The translations under genes were made by a program, and so were the position numbers. Shown here one piece after another: positions 8,416 to 19,287 of a stretch of DNA of 32,322 bases. The stretch comes from an uncultured Prochlorococcus sp. (GTDB lineage Bacteria > Cyanobacteriota > Cyanobacteriia > PCC-6307 > Cyanobiaceae). The stretch spans positions 1 to 32,322 of the forward strand of contig CACNAI010000011.1 in assembly GCA_902618335.1 (NCBI GenBank), given 5' to 3'. Positions within the stretch are counted from its first letter, which is position 1. Each line of letters begins with the position of its first letter. The notes beneath the pieces were generated by a model that saw nothing but the letters and a program-made list of their open reading frames with translations, was not told where the DNA came from and searched no databases.

Positions 8416-9941
8416 CTTAAAAATGATTCGAGAGTTAAATGTTTATTGAATTCATTAGCAAGATTATCAATAATTGATTCTCTTTTTATCTTATAAGATA
8501 GTGATTTTGTGTTGTTTATCGGTAAATTTTTGCGTTTCCTTATTAAATTTAAATATTGATCTCTCCAATTATCATTTTCAAAAATCCCATGAATATATGT
8601 ACCTGCAATTGTCCCACCTTTTTCATTTTCTTTATACCATCCAAGATCTTGGTCTTTGAAAATAGGATTAATCTTTAATGAACTGTGAGTAGTATCAAAT
8701 TCAGTTTGACCATTGTGAATTTCAAATCCATTAATTTTTGCTTGGCATGGCCACAAAGATTCAGAATTGATTTGACGTGTTAATTTTTTTTCAAAAAAAG
8801 TTGTTTTTAATGGTAGTAATCCAAGGCCTTTAATTTTTTGTTTGGAATAACCTTTAGAACCCTCCTTAAAGTAAGGATCATTAAGTGTGTTGCCTAGCAT
8901 TTGTAAACCTCCACAAATTCCAATAATATTTCCTTTATTATTTGAATATTCCCTTATATCCTTTGATAAACCACAATCTTCTAAAAAAATTTGATCTTTA
9001 ATAGTTTGTTTACTTCCAGGAAGGATAATAAAATCATAATTATTTAAATTTTGGGATTTTTTTACCCATTCAATCAATATTGATTTTTCATTTTCTAAAG
9101 GATCAAAATCTGAAAAATTACTTATAGATGGCAATTTTATAATTCCTACTTTTATCTCAGGATTCGTAAATTCAGATTTTTTTTCTAATAAATCAAGAGA
9201 ATCCTCTGGAGGGAATCTATCATTTAACCATGGAATAATTCCTATGACAGGAATTTTAGTTTTTTTCTCTATCCATTTTTTCCCTTCCTCAAATAATGAA
9301 AGGTCTCCTCTAAACCTATTAATTATTATCCCCTTTATAAGTTTTTTTTCTTCATGTTTCATTAATTCAAGGGTTCCAATAATCTGTGCAAATACACCTC
9401 CTCTTTCAATATCAGTAACTAAAATACAATTTGCATTTAAATACTTTGCAATTCTCAAATTTGTTAGATCTCTGTGAATTAAATTCATTTCTACTGGACT
9501 ACCAGCTCCCTCTATTATTAACCTACAATTTGGGTATTTTTTATAAATAGAATTTAAACTTTTTTTAATTACTTCCCACCCAGGAATAAACCAATCTTTG
9601 TAGTAATTTTTGGCAGTAGTGACTCCTTTAGTTTTACCTAGATGAATCACCTCGCTTGTTGAATTCCCTTGTGGTTTTAATAAAATGGGATTCATATCTG
9701 ATGAAGGAACAATCCCACAAGCAAAAGCCTGAAGAGCCTGGGAATATGCCATTTCCCCCCCGTTCCAATCAACCCATGCGTTGTTACTCATATTTTGCCC
9801 TTTAAAAGGGATTGGTTCTTCCCCTAAATTTTTAAGAATTCTGCAAATTGCTGTAACTGTTAATGATTTACCTGCACCACTTGAGGTACCTAATACCATT
9901 ATTGGTTTCTTTATAGCCTTAAACTTTTCCCCCGATTCCAT
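8412..9941 (-). CDS. cobQ: Cobyric acid synthase
   Basis: KKPIMVLGTSSGAGKSLTVTAICRIL...FKGQNMSNNAWV...GICGGLQMLGN...GTYIHGIFEND. Confidence 0.95.
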   Translation of the reverse strand: MESGEKFKAIKKPIMVLGTSSGAGKSLTVTAICRILKNLGEEPIPFKGQNMSNNAWVDWNGGEMAYSQALQAFACGIVPSSDMNPILLKPQGNSTSEVIHLGKTKGVTTAKNYYKDWFIPGWEVIKKSLNSIYKKYPNCRLIIEGAGSPVEMNLIHRDLTNLRIAKYLNANCILVTDIERGGVFAQIIGTLELMKHEEKKLIKGIIINRFRGDLSLFEEGKKWIEKKTKIPVIGIIPWLNDRFPPEDSLDLLEKKSEFTNPEIKVGIIKLPSISNFSDFDPLENEKSILIEWVKKSQNLNNYDFIILPGSKQTIKDQIFLEDCGLSKDIREYSNNKGNIIGICGGLQMLGNTLNDPYFKEGSKGYSKQKIKGLGLLPLKTTFFEKKLTRQINSESLWPCQAKINGFEIHNGQTEFDTTHSSLKINPIFKDQDLGWYKENEKGGTIAGTYIHGIFENDNWRDQYLNLIRKRKNLPINNTKSLSYKIKRESIIDNLANEFNKHLTLESFLS

Positions 9942-10007
9942 TGGTAATTTATATTAATTTTGAAATTTGTAAATTGATATATTCAACTATAATTCAATAA
10001 AAAATTT

Positions 10008-10619
10008 GTGTTAATTCTAGCCTCTGCTTCTCAATCTAGAAAGAAATTACTTGAAAATTGTCAAATTGAATTTATTCAAATATCAAGTGACTTTGATGAA
10101 ACTACTATCCAAGAAAAAAATATACTTAATTTAGCTTTGGAATTATCTTTTCAAAAGGCAAATAGTGTATCTGAAAATATTCAAAAAAACTCATTACCCG
10201 AAAAATTTAGTTTCGGTCTAATGGAAATCCTTGGATGTGATTCAATTTTTGAATTTAAAGGGGAAGCTTATGGAAAACCATCTAACAAAGAAGAGGCATT
10301 TATAAGATGGAAAAAAATGTCTGGAGAATGTGGCTTTTTACATACTGGACATACTCTAATAATTGGAAATTTTGATTCATCTTTAAACAAGTTTAAAATC
10401 ACTGAAATAATTAAGAAAACTATAAGTTCAAGAGTTTATTTTTCTAATTTGGAAGATTGGGAAATCAAGAGTTATGTAGATACCAATGAACCTTTGTATT
10501 GCGCCGGAGGATTTGCCTTGGAAGGTATAGGCGGTAAATATATAGAAAAAATAGAGGGTTGTTTCAGTAATGTAATGGGCTTAAGTCTGCCATGGCTTAG
10601 AGAAAATTTATATAGATAA
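10008..10619 (+). CDS. maf: Maf-family nucleoside triphosphate pyrophosphatase
   Basis: [18 protein letters not shown]...[16 protein letters not shown]...[31 protein letters not shown] start. Confidence 0.93.
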   Translation: MLILASASQSRKKLLENCQIEFIQISSDFDETTIQEKNILNLALELSFQKANSVSENIQKNSLPEKFSFGLMEILGCDSIFEFKGEAYGKPSNKEEAFIRWKKMSGECGFLHTGHTLIIGNFDSSLNKFKITEIIKKTISSRVYFSNLEDWEIKSYVDTNEPLYCAGGFALEGIGGKYIEKIEGCFSNVMGLSLPWLRENLYR

Positions 10620-10630
10620 TAAAATTGAGC

Positions 10631-10664
10631 AAAAAAAAACCCTATCTTCTGATAGGGTTTTTTT
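10631..10664. terminator. Bidirectional terminator between convergent maf and psbC
   Basis: AAAAAAAAACCCTATCTTCTGATAGGGTTTTTTT: near-perfect inverted repeat with A and T tracts on either side. Confidence 0.88.
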
Positions 10665-10678
10665 AGTTGAAGTAGAAA

Positions 10679-12061
10679 TTAATCTAAATCAGGCATTTCT
10701 AGAGCTGGTTCACTCTTTCTGTCGATTCCTTTTTCGAAACCTGCAGCGGCTGCTCTAGCACGTCCAGCATGCCAAAGGTGACCGATGAATGTAAACCATC
10801 CTAGGAAGAATTGAGCTGCAGCTAACCATTGTCTTAGGTTAACAAAATTAACAGCATTAGGCTCTGTAATAATTCCACCAACAGAGTTGATAGAAGCGTT
10901 AGGAGCATGAGTCATATATTCAGCAGCTCTTCTTACCTGCCAAGGCTGAATATCATTTTGGATTTTCTCAAGGCTCAATCCGTTAGGTCCTCTTAAAGGC
11001 TCTAACCATGGTCCTCTGAAATCCCAAAATCTCATTGTTTCACCACCAAATATAATTTCACCAGTAGGAGATCTCATGAGATATTTACCTAAACCTGTTG
11101 GTCCCATTGTTGAGCCTACGTTAGCTCCAATTCTTTGATCTCTCACTAGGAAAGTAAAGCTTTGAGCCTGCGAAGCTTCAGCATTTGTTGGGCCATAAAA
11201 CTCTGAAGGGTAAGCAGTATTGTTAAACCAGATGAATGTTGAAGCAATAAAACTTGCTACACAAATTCCACCAAGAGCGTAACTTAGTAGTCCTTCACCA
11301 TTCCAGATGAATGCTCTTCTTGCCCATCCAAAGGGTTTAGTGAAGATATGGAATATTCCTCCAATAATTGCAGTAATACCCACATAAACGTGTCCACCAA
11401 CAATATCTTCAATGGAGTTAACACCGATTATTGAACCAGCGCCCCCCCATGGAGATCTGAATAGATAACCAAGAATAACTCTTGGATCTAAAGTTGGATT
11501 TACAAGTCTGACTTCACCACCACCAGGTGCCCATGTGTCATATGCACCGCCAATAAAACACCAGTTTACTGACCATGCTAATGCACCTACACCTAAAACA
11601 ATCAAATGATATCCAAGGATATTTGTCATTTGATTTTTATCTCTCCAATCGGTGGAGAAAAATGGAAAATCTTCCTCAAGTTTTTCTGGACCTGCTAATG
11701 AATGGTAAATACCACCAAAACCAAGAACAGCGGAAGCTATTAAGTGAACCACGCCTGCTTGGAAGAAAGGCATGATATCAGTAACTTCACCACCTGGGCC
11801 TATTCCATAGCCAAACATTGCAACGTGAGGCATACAGATTAAACCTTGCTCCCACATCGGTTTATCAAAAGTAAAATGATTAACCTCAAAGAGCATCATT
11901 GCTCCCGCCCAAAAGACTATTAGTCCAGAGTGAGCAATGTGAGCTCCTAGTAAACGTCCAGATAAATTGATTAATCTAGCATTACCTACATACCAGGCAT
12001 AACCAGTTTCCTCAATACTTTGGTTTGGAGCTCTTAATAAATTATTAAAGGGCGTTTCCAC
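10679..12061 (-). CDS. psbC: Photosystem II CP43 protein
   Basis: [46 protein letters not shown]... . The ORF track starts at 12088 (MYSLRRFFH), but the conserved start is the internal GTG before ETPFNN (12061). Confidence 0.96.
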   Translation of the reverse strand: METPFNNLLRAPNQSIEETGYAWYVGNARLINLSGRLLGAHIAHSGLIVFWAGAMMLFEVNHFTFDKPMWEQGLICMPHVAMFGYGIGPGGEVTDIMPFFQAGVVHLIASAVLGFGGIYHSLAGPEKLEEDFPFFSTDWRDKNQMTNILGYHLIVLGVGALAWSVNWCFIGGAYDTWAPGGGEVRLVNPTLDPRVILGYLFRSPWGGAGSIIGVNSIEDIVGGHVYVGITAIIGGIFHIFTKPFGWARRAFIWNGEGLLSYALGGICVASFIASTFIWFNNTAYPSEFYGPTNAEASQAQSFTFLVRDQRIGANVGSTMGPTGLGKYLMRSPTGEIIFGGETMRFWDFRGPWLEPLRGPNGLSLEKIQNDIQPWQVRRAAEYMTHAPNASINSVGGIITEPNAVNFVNLRQWLAAAQFFLGWFTFIGHLWHAGRARAAAAGFEKGIDRKSEPALEMPDLD

Positions 12062-13121
12062 GTGGAAGAACCTCCTCAGGGAATACAAAGTTTTCGTGTG
12101 GTTGATCCACAGAAGACATCCATGCTCGCATACCTTCGTTCAAAAGTATATTTTTTGTATAGAAAGTTTCAAATTCTGGATCTTCTGCTGCACGGATTTC
12201 TTGGCTTACGAAATCATAAGCTCTTAAATTTAGTGCTAAGCCGACTATACCTATTGAAGATGTCCACATACCCATAACAGGGACAAATAGCATCAAGAAA
12301 TGTAAGAAGCGCTTGTTTGAAAAAGCAATACCGAAGATTTGACTCCAGAATCTATTCGCTGTAATCATTGAATAAGTTTCTTCTTCTTGAGTTGGATCAA
12401 AAGCTCTAAATGTTGAACTTTGAACCTTTCCATCTGTATAAATACTTGTATCTTCATACAAAGTGTTTTGTACTGTAGCTCCATGGATAGCGCAAAGTAG
12501 AGCACCACCAAGAATTCCAGCAACTCCCATCATATGGAATGGATTTAAAGTGATATTGTGAAAACCTTGAATGAACAGGATATAACGGAAGATTGCTGCA
12601 ACACCGAATGAAGGTGCGAAGAACCAACTATGCTGTCCTAAAGGATAAATAAGGAAAATACTTGTGAATACTGCAATTACTGCTGAGAAAGCTAATGCGT
12701 TGTATGGTCTTATACCAACAAGGCCAGCAATTTCAAACTGACGAAGCATAAAACCAATTAGGCCAAATACTCCATGTAATGCAACGAAGTTCCATAGGCC
12801 GCCAAGTTGTAGCCATCTTACAAAACTTCCTTGGGCTTCAGGGCCCCATAAAAATAGGAGACTGTGTCCCATGGCATCACCAGGGGTACTTACAGCTGCT
12901 GTTAAAAAGTTACAACCTTCAAGGTATGAGCTTGCAACTCCGTGTGTGTACCAAGAGGTAACAAATGTTGTTCCGACAAACCAACCGCCTATAGCAAGAT
13001 ATGCACAAGGAAGTAGAAGTAGTCCGGACCAACCAATAAATACAAAGCGGTCGCGCTTCAACCAATCATCGAGGACATCAAACCATCCTCTTTGTGGGGC
13101 GCTACCAACTGCGATCGTCAT
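12045..13121 (-). CDS. psbD: Photosystem II D2 protein
   Basis: [41 protein letters not shown]...; 3' end overlaps psbC. Confidence 0.98.
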   Translation of the reverse strand: MTIAVGSAPQRGWFDVLDDWLKRDRFVFIGWSGLLLLPCAYLAIGGWFVGTTFVTSWYTHGVASSYLEGCNFLTAAVSTPGDAMGHSLLFLWGPEAQGSFVRWLQLGGLWNFVALHGVFGLIGFMLRQFEIAGLVGIRPYNALAFSAVIAVFTSIFLIYPLGQHSWFFAPSFGVAAIFRYILFIQGFHNITLNPFHMMGVAGILGGALLCAIHGATVQNTLYEDTSIYTDGKVQSSTFRAFDPTQEEETYSMITANRFWSQIFGIAFSNKRFLHFLMLFVPVMGMWTSSIGIVGLALNLRAYDFVSQEIRAAEDPEFETFYTKNILLNEGMRAWMSSVDQPHENFVFPEEVLPRGNAL

Positions 13122-13302
13122 GAGAAATCGTTTTTAGCTTCGGGATACGCAGTGACTGTAACAAATATTGAGAGTAATGTGGGGAAATTTTGTATATCTG
13201 AAATGCCTTGTAAAGCTTTCCTGACTTTTTTATTAAAAATTAGGTAAGAATACTCCCTTAGTTTGTTAAATTATCTGAATTAGGCTCTAAAAAAGGATAA
13301 AA

Positions 13303-13860
13303 ATGAATTCAGACCTCACGTCTTTCGATAAAATCGAACAAAAAATTGGTGGATCAAGAAAAATTTCAAATTATATTATTGGAGGAATGCTAACGATAGG
13401 GGGTATTGGTTTTCTTTTGGCCTCAGTATCTAGCTACACAGGAAAGGATTTATTACCTTTAGGTAATCCTTCAACTTTATTATTTATACCTCAAGGAATA
13501 ATAATGGGAGCATACGGGGTAATAGCCAATTTATTAAATTTTTATTTGTGGTATTTGGTTTACATAAACTTTGGTTCAGGAAGTAATTATTTTGATAAAT
13601 CATCAAAATCTGTAGAAATTAGAAGAAAAGGATTATTTAAAGATATTGAAGTTAAATTAAATTTCGATGAAATTAAATCGGTTAAGTTGGATATAAGTGA
13701 GGGATTTAATCCTAGAAGAAGAATTGCTCTGGTATTAAAAGGTAGAAAAAAACCCCTTCCCTTAAGCGGAGCAGGTGAACTTAAGCCATTGCTTCAAGTT
13801 GAAGAAGAAGGAGCTCGTCTGGCTAAATTTTTGGATGTTAATTTGGAGGGCTTGAAATAA
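13303..13860 (+). CDS. ycf4: Photosystem I assembly protein Ycf4
   Basis: Two N-terminal TM segments, SRKISNYIIGGMLTIGGIGFLLASVSSYTG...LLFIPQGIIMGAYGVIANLLNFYLWYLVYINFGSG. Confidence 0.95.
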   Translation: MNSDLTSFDKIEQKIGGSRKISNYIIGGMLTIGGIGFLLASVSSYTGKDLLPLGNPSTLLFIPQGIIMGAYGVIANLLNFYLWYLVYINFGSGSNYFDKSSKSVEIRRKGLFKDIEVKLNFDEIKSVKLDISEGFNPRRRIALVLKGRKKPLPLSGAGELKPLLQVEEEGARLAKFLDVNLEGLK

Positions 13861-14513
13861 AAAAAAAATATTTTTTAAAAACATTATTTTTTTTACAGGT
13901 TTTGTTTTTGGTGCAAGCTTGTAGTTATAAAAATAAGATCGATTCAAATTATTTCTGCCAAAAACTTAAACTTACTTGTATTAAAGGTAATAAAGTTGTT
14001 TATTTTAAAACTACAAAAGGTGATTTTAAGGTTAAGTTATTTGGTAAAGATAACCCTGTAACAGTATCAAACTTTCTTGAAAATATAAATAATAATATCT
14101 ATTCCAATCAAAAATTTTATAAGATAATCAATTATTCACAAATAAAGTTTATACACGGAGGTGTAAACCCTGAAAATAAATTTTTTATTGAAAGAAATCA
14201 ATATTTAAAAAATAAAAGTCCATCAATACCTTTAGAAATTAAATTCAAAGAAGAAATTAAACCAAGGTATCAATATCAAATAAATAATCCTTATGAAACT
14301 AAGGATTTACTGAATATTTTTGAAAGTGGTTCAATAGCTATGGTTAAGAGTGGTAAAAATAGCTCTTCATCTACTGAATTTTTTTTTGTTACTAATGAAA
14401 TTCCTGAATTGGACGGAAGATATTCAATTTTTGGAAAAATAATAAAAGGATTAGATGTGCTAGAAAAAATTGAGAAGGGAGACTTCATTAAAGAAGTCAA
14501 GATATTTAATTAA
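13857..14513 (+). CDS. Cyclophilin-type peptidyl-prolyl cis-trans isomerase, probable lipoprotein; probable ATA start overlapping ycf4 stop
   Basis: From 13857: (ATA)[26 protein letters not shown], a complete lipoprotein signal with lipobox LVQAC; GGAGGG at 13845-13850. ORF-track start (TTG, 13902) would leave only MFLVQAC. Body: [31 protein letters not shown]...[52 protein letters not shown]. Confidence 0.8.
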   Translation: MKKKYFLKTLFFLQVLFLVQACSYKNKIDSNYFCQKLKLTCIKGNKVVYFKTTKGDFKVKLFGKDNPVTVSNFLENINNNIYSNQKFYKIINYSQIKFIHGGVNPENKFFIERNQYLKNKSPSIPLEIKFKEEIKPRYQYQINNPYETKDLLNIFESGSIAMVKSGKNSSSSTEFFFVTNEIPELDGRYSIFGKIIKGLDVLEKIEKGDFIKEVKIFN

Positions 14514-15034
14514 ATTTCTAAAGAATATTTGTTAATTTTCAACATTTCTGTATTCACGCCCGAAGAGCGTTTAAGAGCTACTTTGCCAGTTCTTGCTATT
14601 TCAAGGATGCCATAAGGTTCTAGTAATTTCTCTAAAGCAACTAATTTCCCAGGATCTCCAACTACCTCTAGAGTTAAGGCTATATCTGAGACATCAACAA
14701 CTTTTGCTCGGAATATCTGAACTATATCCAGGATATTACTTCTGGTATCTTCTTTCGATGAAACTTTTAGTAACATCAATTCCCTCTCAACGGCAGCGAG
14801 ATTAGTGAAATCTACCACTCCAAGAACATTAAATAACTTATTGAGTTGCTTAGTCATTTGTTGAAGAGTTTCATCGTCACCTTCTACGACCATTGTTAAT
14901 CTTGAAATTCCTTTGGATTCTGCGGGGCCTACAGCGAGGCTATCTATGTTAAATCCTCTTCTAGCAAAAAGACCTGAGATTCTACTCAGAGCTCCAGATT
15001 CGTCTTCTACAAGAACTGATAGTGTATGTTTCAT
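14510..15034 (-). CDS. ilvH: Acetolactate synthase small subunit
   Basis: [42 protein letters not shown]-domain IlvH/IlvN. Confidence 0.97.
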   Translation of the reverse strand: MKHTLSVLVEDESGALSRISGLFARRGFNIDSLAVGPAESKGISRLTMVVEGDDETLQQMTKQLNKLFNVLGVVDFTNLAAVERELMLLKVSSKEDTRSNILDIVQIFRAKVVDVSDIALTLEVVGDPGKLVALEKLLEPYGILEIARTGKVALKRSSGVNTEMLKINKYSLEI

Positions 15035-15037
15035 ATT

Positions 15038-15982
15038 TTAAAAGGTTTTTAAATCTCTAATCCATTCATAAGAGATTCTATTAAATACTGAAGGATCTTC
15101 ATCATGGATACAATGCCCTGAGTTGGATACTATTTTTAATTTTACCCATCTATGAAATTTTGCAATCTTTTTACCAATAAACAGAGGTATAAAATTATCT
15201 TTGTCTCCCCAAATTAATAAAAAAGGAACTTTTTTTGAGGAGCTAAGTTTTCTTAAAAGGTAAGAGGTTTGAAATTTTTTATCTCTCAAAGACATTCCAA
15301 TACACATTGCCCTTAATGATCTAGCTGAAGTACTTCTTAAAACTGGTTTTGTTATCAGATCTATTAGTTCGCGATCAATATTATCTTTTTTGAAATATGC
15401 CGAATTTAGTCCTAGTTTTATAATCCTTAATTTGGTTATTAAATATAAAATAATCTCCAAAGGGAAAAATATAAAAAAAATTTTTATCAAAAAATCTTGA
15501 AATTTTTTGAATAGTGATTTTTTTGACATCGACTTTTTGTTGACTTGAATTTGATCTGGTAAAGGCGATGCAATAACTGTCAAAATCTGGTCTTCTAATG
15601 CAACAGCACATGTTAAAGCAACCAGTGATCCTAGGGAATTACCAATAAGAATGACTTTTCCAGAATTCTTCGGTCTTATCACCTGTGCAATAAAGTCTTT
15701 CACTTGATTACACCAAATCTCATTATTTAATCTCCCTATTTGCCTTATCCCCGGTTGATCTGAATCCCCAAATCCTATTAAATCAAGAGAATATGAGGCA
15801 AAATTCCTTTCCGCGAAATATTCTAAATTGTTTCTCCAATGTTTTCGACTGGCGCCAAATCCATGGAGAAAGATAATTGGAATTTTATTACCTTCGCCTA
15901 AAACACTCCAACATATTTTAAAACCATTCCAATTCCAGTAATTAGGCAAGTTAATATTTTCTTTTTTGCAATTGGGATCCAT
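15038..15982 (-). CDS. Alpha/beta-fold hydrolase
   Basis: IFLHGFGASRKHWRNNL...LIGNSLGSLVAL...LLIWGDKDNFIPL...SGHCIHDEDP: HGFG, nucleophile elbow GNSLG, Asp and His. Confidence 0.88.
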   Translation of the reverse strand: MDPNCKKENINLPNYWNWNGFKICWSVLGEGNKIPIIFLHGFGASRKHWRNNLEYFAERNFASYSLDLIGFGDSDQPGIRQIGRLNNEIWCNQVKDFIAQVIRPKNSGKVILIGNSLGSLVALTCAVALEDQILTVIASPLPDQIQVNKKSMSKKSLFKKFQDFLIKIFFIFFPLEIILYLITKLRIIKLGLNSAYFKKDNIDRELIDLITKPVLRSTSARSLRAMCIGMSLRDKKFQTSYLLRKLSSSKKVPFLLIWGDKDNFIPLFIGKKIAKFHRWVKLKIVSNSGHCIHDEDPSVFNRISYEWIRDLKTF

Positions 15983-16074
15983 ATATTCAAAATTTTCAAG
16001 ATATTTGCATTATCTACTTTTTTAACAAATAAATGTATATTGAATGTAAATTATATTAATCATTAAAATTTATT

Positions 16075-16173
16075 ATGGCTAAAGAAATTTTTAGTATTGC
16101 GGCAGTTTTTTGGATACTTATACCAATAGGATTAGTTGGTGGTGCATTATTATTAAAGTTTCAGGGAGACTGA
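16075..16173 (+). CDS. petM: Cytochrome b6-f complex subunit VII (PetM), 32 aa
   Basis: Manual ORF below the track's size cutoff: [32 protein letters not shown]. Confidence 0.92.
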
Positions 16174-16230
16174 TTCTCACGGATACATCACAATTTGAGT
16201 TATGGTCTTAAAGTTAAGTAAATCTTAAGT

Positions 16231-17193
16231 ATGAAGATTCTTTTAGTAGGAGCAACAGGGACACTTGGTAGACAAATAGCAAAGCAAGCTATAGAAGAGG
16301 GACATGAAGTAAGATGCTTTGTAAGAAATCCAAGAAAAGCTTCCTTTCTACAAGAATGGGGTTGTGAGCTAACAAAAGGTAATTTATTAAATTCTTCTGA
16401 TATCGAATATGCATTGCAAGATATTGAAGTTGTTATTGATGCAGCGACTAGTAGGCCAGATGATCCGAAAAGTATTTATGAAATTGATTGGGATGGAAAA
16501 CTTAACTTATTCAATGCTTGCGAATCTTTAAAAGTAAAAAGGGTAATATTCCTCTCTATCCTCTTAACAGAAAAGTTTAGAAATGTTCCTTTAATGGACA
16601 TTAAATATTGTACTGAAAAACTTCTTGAGAAATCTGATCTAGAATATACCATTTTCAAATGTGCAGCTTTTATGCAAGGAGTTATTGGTCAATTCGCAAT
16701 CCCAATCTTGGATAGTCAAGCAGTGTGGATGAGTGGGACTCCAACTAAAATTGCTTACATGAATACTCAAGATATGGCGAAAATTGTTGTGGCAGCAGTA
16801 AATAATCCAAAAACTCACAGAACATCATTGCCATTAGTAGGTCCCAAAGCATGGGATTCAAATGAAGTTATATCTTTATGTGAAAAATTTAGTGAAAAAA
16901 AGGCGAAAATTTTTAGAGTTTCACCCTTTCTTATTAGTGTCACTCAAAAAGTAGTTTCCTTTTTCCAAGATTCTCTTAATGTTGCTGAGCGATTGGCTTT
17001 TGCTGAAGTAACTAGTAGTGGTGAATCTTTAGATGCTGACATGAGCAAAACTTACGAAATATTGGAACTTAAAAAAGAGGATATGACCTCACTAGAGAGT
17101 TATATAAAGGAGTACTATCAACAAATACTTAAAAGATTAAGGGAAATGGAAGCAGATCTTAATATTGAAGAAAAAAAGAGATTACCTTTTTAA
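16231..17193 (+). CDS. ycf39: NAD(P)-binding atypical SDR, Ycf39-like
   Basis: MKILLVGATGTLGRQIAKQAIEEGHEVRCFVRNPRKASFLQEWGCELTKGNLL...: Rossmann GATGTLG and Ycf39-type sequence. Confidence 0.85.
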   Translation: MKILLVGATGTLGRQIAKQAIEEGHEVRCFVRNPRKASFLQEWGCELTKGNLLNSSDIEYALQDIEVVIDAATSRPDDPKSIYEIDWDGKLNLFNACESLKVKRVIFLSILLTEKFRNVPLMDIKYCTEKLLEKSDLEYTIFKCAAFMQGVIGQFAIPILDSQAVWMSGTPTKIAYMNTQDMAKIVVAAVNNPKTHRTSLPLVGPKAWDSNEVISLCEKFSEKKAKIFRVSPFLISVTQKVVSFFQDSLNVAERLAFAEVTSSGESLDADMSKTYEILELKKEDMTSLESYIKEYYQQILKRLREMEADLNIEEKKRLPF

Positions 17194-17249
17194 TATTGCA
17201 ATTTTAGAATCAGATAGTATATTTGTACTATACTAAATATTATTGACCT

Positions 17250-17462
17250 ATGTCTGTTTCTAAGTCTAAAAACCTTGAACGAAAACTAGATAATTTTGCA
17301 AAAGAAGCAAAAAATGAATTGAATAATGTTTGCGGATCTTCATTATGGGAAAGCCTTGGGTTTGTTTTTTTTGATCAATTAGAAGATTCTGAAAAAATTG
17401 CAAAAGCAAATTTTTACTATGGACAACTTCAAATAATTAATGAAATTAAATTTTCAATTTGA
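17250..17462 (+). CDS. Small hypothetical protein (70 aa)
   Basis: Uninterrupted ORF MSVSKSKNLERKLDNFAKEAKNELNNVCGSSLWESLGFVFFDQLEDSEKIAKANFYYGQLQIINEIKFSI with no competing feature. Confidence 0.5.
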   Translation: MSVSKSKNLERKLDNFAKEAKNELNNVCGSSLWESLGFVFFDQLEDSEKIAKANFYYGQLQIINEIKFSI

Positions 17463-17554
17463 ATTGAATTGCATATTTTTACTTATGTAATTTTTTTTAA
17501 ATCAATTTTGACCAATCTTTTTCTGATAATATGTTCTTAGTAAAAGATTAATTA

Positions 17555-17821
17555 ATGATTGAAACTTCAGGTGTAATTGAAAAAGAGCAGGGGAACGGAT
17601 TTTATTTGGTTACCTTAGAACAACCTGAAGGACATCAATGTCTATGTAGAGCTGCAGGTAAATTGACTAAATTTAGAATTAAATTATTAGCTGGAGATAA
17701 AGTTTTAGTTGAGATTAGTCCTTATGATCTCTCTAGAGGGAGGATAACTTATAGAGAAAGAAATGCAGGTGGTGCTAAACCTACTACTAATAAAAATAAC
17801 CCTAAGAGAAATAATAAATAA
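17555..17821 (+). CDS. infA: Translation initiation factor IF-1-like OB-fold protein
   Basis: MIETSGVIEKEQGNGFYLVTLEQPEGHQCLCRAAGKLTKFRIKLLAGDKVLVEISPYDLSRGRITYRER. Confidence 0.9.
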   Translation: MIETSGVIEKEQGNGFYLVTLEQPEGHQCLCRAAGKLTKFRIKLLAGDKVLVEISPYDLSRGRITYRERNAGGAKPTTNKNNPKRNNK

Positions 17822-17830
17822 AAAGATAAT

Positions 17831-19225
17831 TTAGATAATATTTTTTATCGCTTCTTTAAACTCACTTCTTTGCTTAACACCTTGCCATTGTTTTTTTAAT
17901 AATTTTTCTTTAAATAGTTGAACTGTTGGTGTGCCGTTAATACCAGCTTGTTTTGCAATATCTTGATCTTTATCAATATCTATTTCAACGCCAAGGACTG
18001 CACCATCAAGTTCTTTAATTACTCTTTTTAACTGAGGTTTCAAAACATGACATGGGCCGCAACTTGGAGAACTAAAAATTACTAAGATAGGTTTTTTACT
18101 TTCGTGATAAAGTTTCCTTAATGCATAACTGCCTTTTTGCCATTCAGAATTTGAATCGAAAGTATCTTCATTAACTTCTTCCTCATTAAAATCTGATGAA
18201 TTAAGTTTTTTTTCTGGTTCGGGTGTTTCTCTGACTATAGTTTTGGCTAAGTTTTTCTCGGCAAGCCACCTTTCGGTAGCTAATGCTGCCATGCATCCTG
18301 TTCCAGCAGCGGTAACTCCTTGTCTCCACTCAGAATCAACAACATCACCTGCTGCGAAAATGCCTTCGATAGATGTTTCTGGTCTTCCTGATTTGCAAGC
18401 AATATATCCTTTATTATCTAAATCAATTTTGTTGCCTAGGAACTTCGTATTTGGGGTATGCCCTATCGCGTAAAAAAGACCCTTTATATTGATTCCCCCT
18501 TTACCTTCATGGGAGTGAATAGTTTCTATTCTCTCAAGCCATTCAGAACCATCAGCTTTATTAACTTTTGTGTTCCAATGGATTTCTATTTTTGGATTAG
18601 CTTTTACTCTATCAACCATTGCTGCGCTAGCTCTTAATTTTTCTGATCTAACAATCAAATGAACTTTGCTGCCATATTTTGTGAGGTATGCTGCTTCTTC
18701 ACATGCAGAGTCGCCTCCTCCTACAACAGCTAATTCTTCATCTCTGAATTGTGGAGTTGCTCCATCACAAATTGCACAGGCACTTATTCCTTTACTCCAA
18801 AATTTATCCTCATTAATCACACCTAATCTATTCGCACTTGCTCCAGTTGCAATAATAATAGAGTTAGTTTTTATAATACCTTCTAAAGTTTTTAATTCAA
18901 AAGGATGTGAATCAGTATTTATTGAGACTACATCACTTTCGTATAAATTAGTGCCCCATCTTTCTGCTTGAGCCTTCATTAGATCCATCAATTCAGGACC
19001 TAGTACTCCATCTGGGAAACCTGGATAATTTTCCACAAATGTTGTAGTCATTAATTGCCCACCAGGAATTCCACCAGAATTAAATCCTGTTACAAGCAAA
19101 GGTTGAAGATTTGCTCTCGCTGCATAAATTGCAGCTGTATAACCTGCTGGACCCGAACCAATTATTACAACATTTTCTAAGTTAGAATTTTTTTCTTTAT
19201 TTTCCATATTATTTACTAATTTCAC
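17831..19225 (-). CDS. NADPH-thioredoxin reductase with C-terminal thioredoxin domain (NTRC)
   Basis: NTR part: IIGSGPAGYTAAIYAARANLQPLL...CAICDG...GGGDSACEEA; C-terminal thioredoxin: ILVIFSSPSCGPCHVLKPQLKRV...GINGTPTVQLF. Confidence 0.93.
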   Translation of the reverse strand: MKLVNNMENKEKNSNLENVVIIGSGPAGYTAAIYAARANLQPLLVTGFNSGGIPGGQLMTTTFVENYPGFPDGVLGPELMDLMKAQAERWGTNLYESDVVSINTDSHPFELKTLEGIIKTNSIIIATGASANRLGVINEDKFWSKGISACAICDGATPQFRDEELAVVGGGDSACEEAAYLTKYGSKVHLIVRSEKLRASAAMVDRVKANPKIEIHWNTKVNKADGSEWLERIETIHSHEGKGGINIKGLFYAIGHTPNTKFLGNKIDLDNKGYIACKSGRPETSIEGIFAAGDVVDSEWRQGVTAAGTGCMAALATERWLAEKNLAKTIVRETPEPEKKLNSSDFNEEEVNEDTFDSNSEWQKGSYALRKLYHESKKPILVIFSSPSCGPCHVLKPQLKRVIKELDGAVLGVEIDIDKDQDIAKQAGINGTPTVQLFKEKLLKKQWQGVKQRSEFKEAIKNII

Positions 19226-19287
19226 TTCTAATATTAATAAACAAATCTAATTAATGTAGGGCGGATTTCACTCGATCAATTTATTAT

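Noticed and set aside
10679-12088. Extended psbC N-terminus ([10 protein letters not shown]) and unusually long psbD overlap
   Set aside because: The conserved CP43 start is the GTG at 12061; the psbD-psbC overlap is a known arrangement, so this is not novel.
11575-13137. Plus-strand ORFs inside psbC/psbD (11575-11775, 12062-12277, 12779-12961, 12871-13137)
   Set aside because: Shadow ORFs antisense to highly conserved photosystem II genes; no start-site or composition support.
14505-14516. Tail-to-tail overlap of PPIase and ilvH stop codons in TTAA
   Set aside because: Short convergent stop overlaps are common in compact AT-rich genomes.
17831-19225. Antisense ORFs 18243-18473 and 18666-18971 in the NTRC gene
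   Set aside because: The NTR-thioredoxin fusion is clearly coding on the minus strand.
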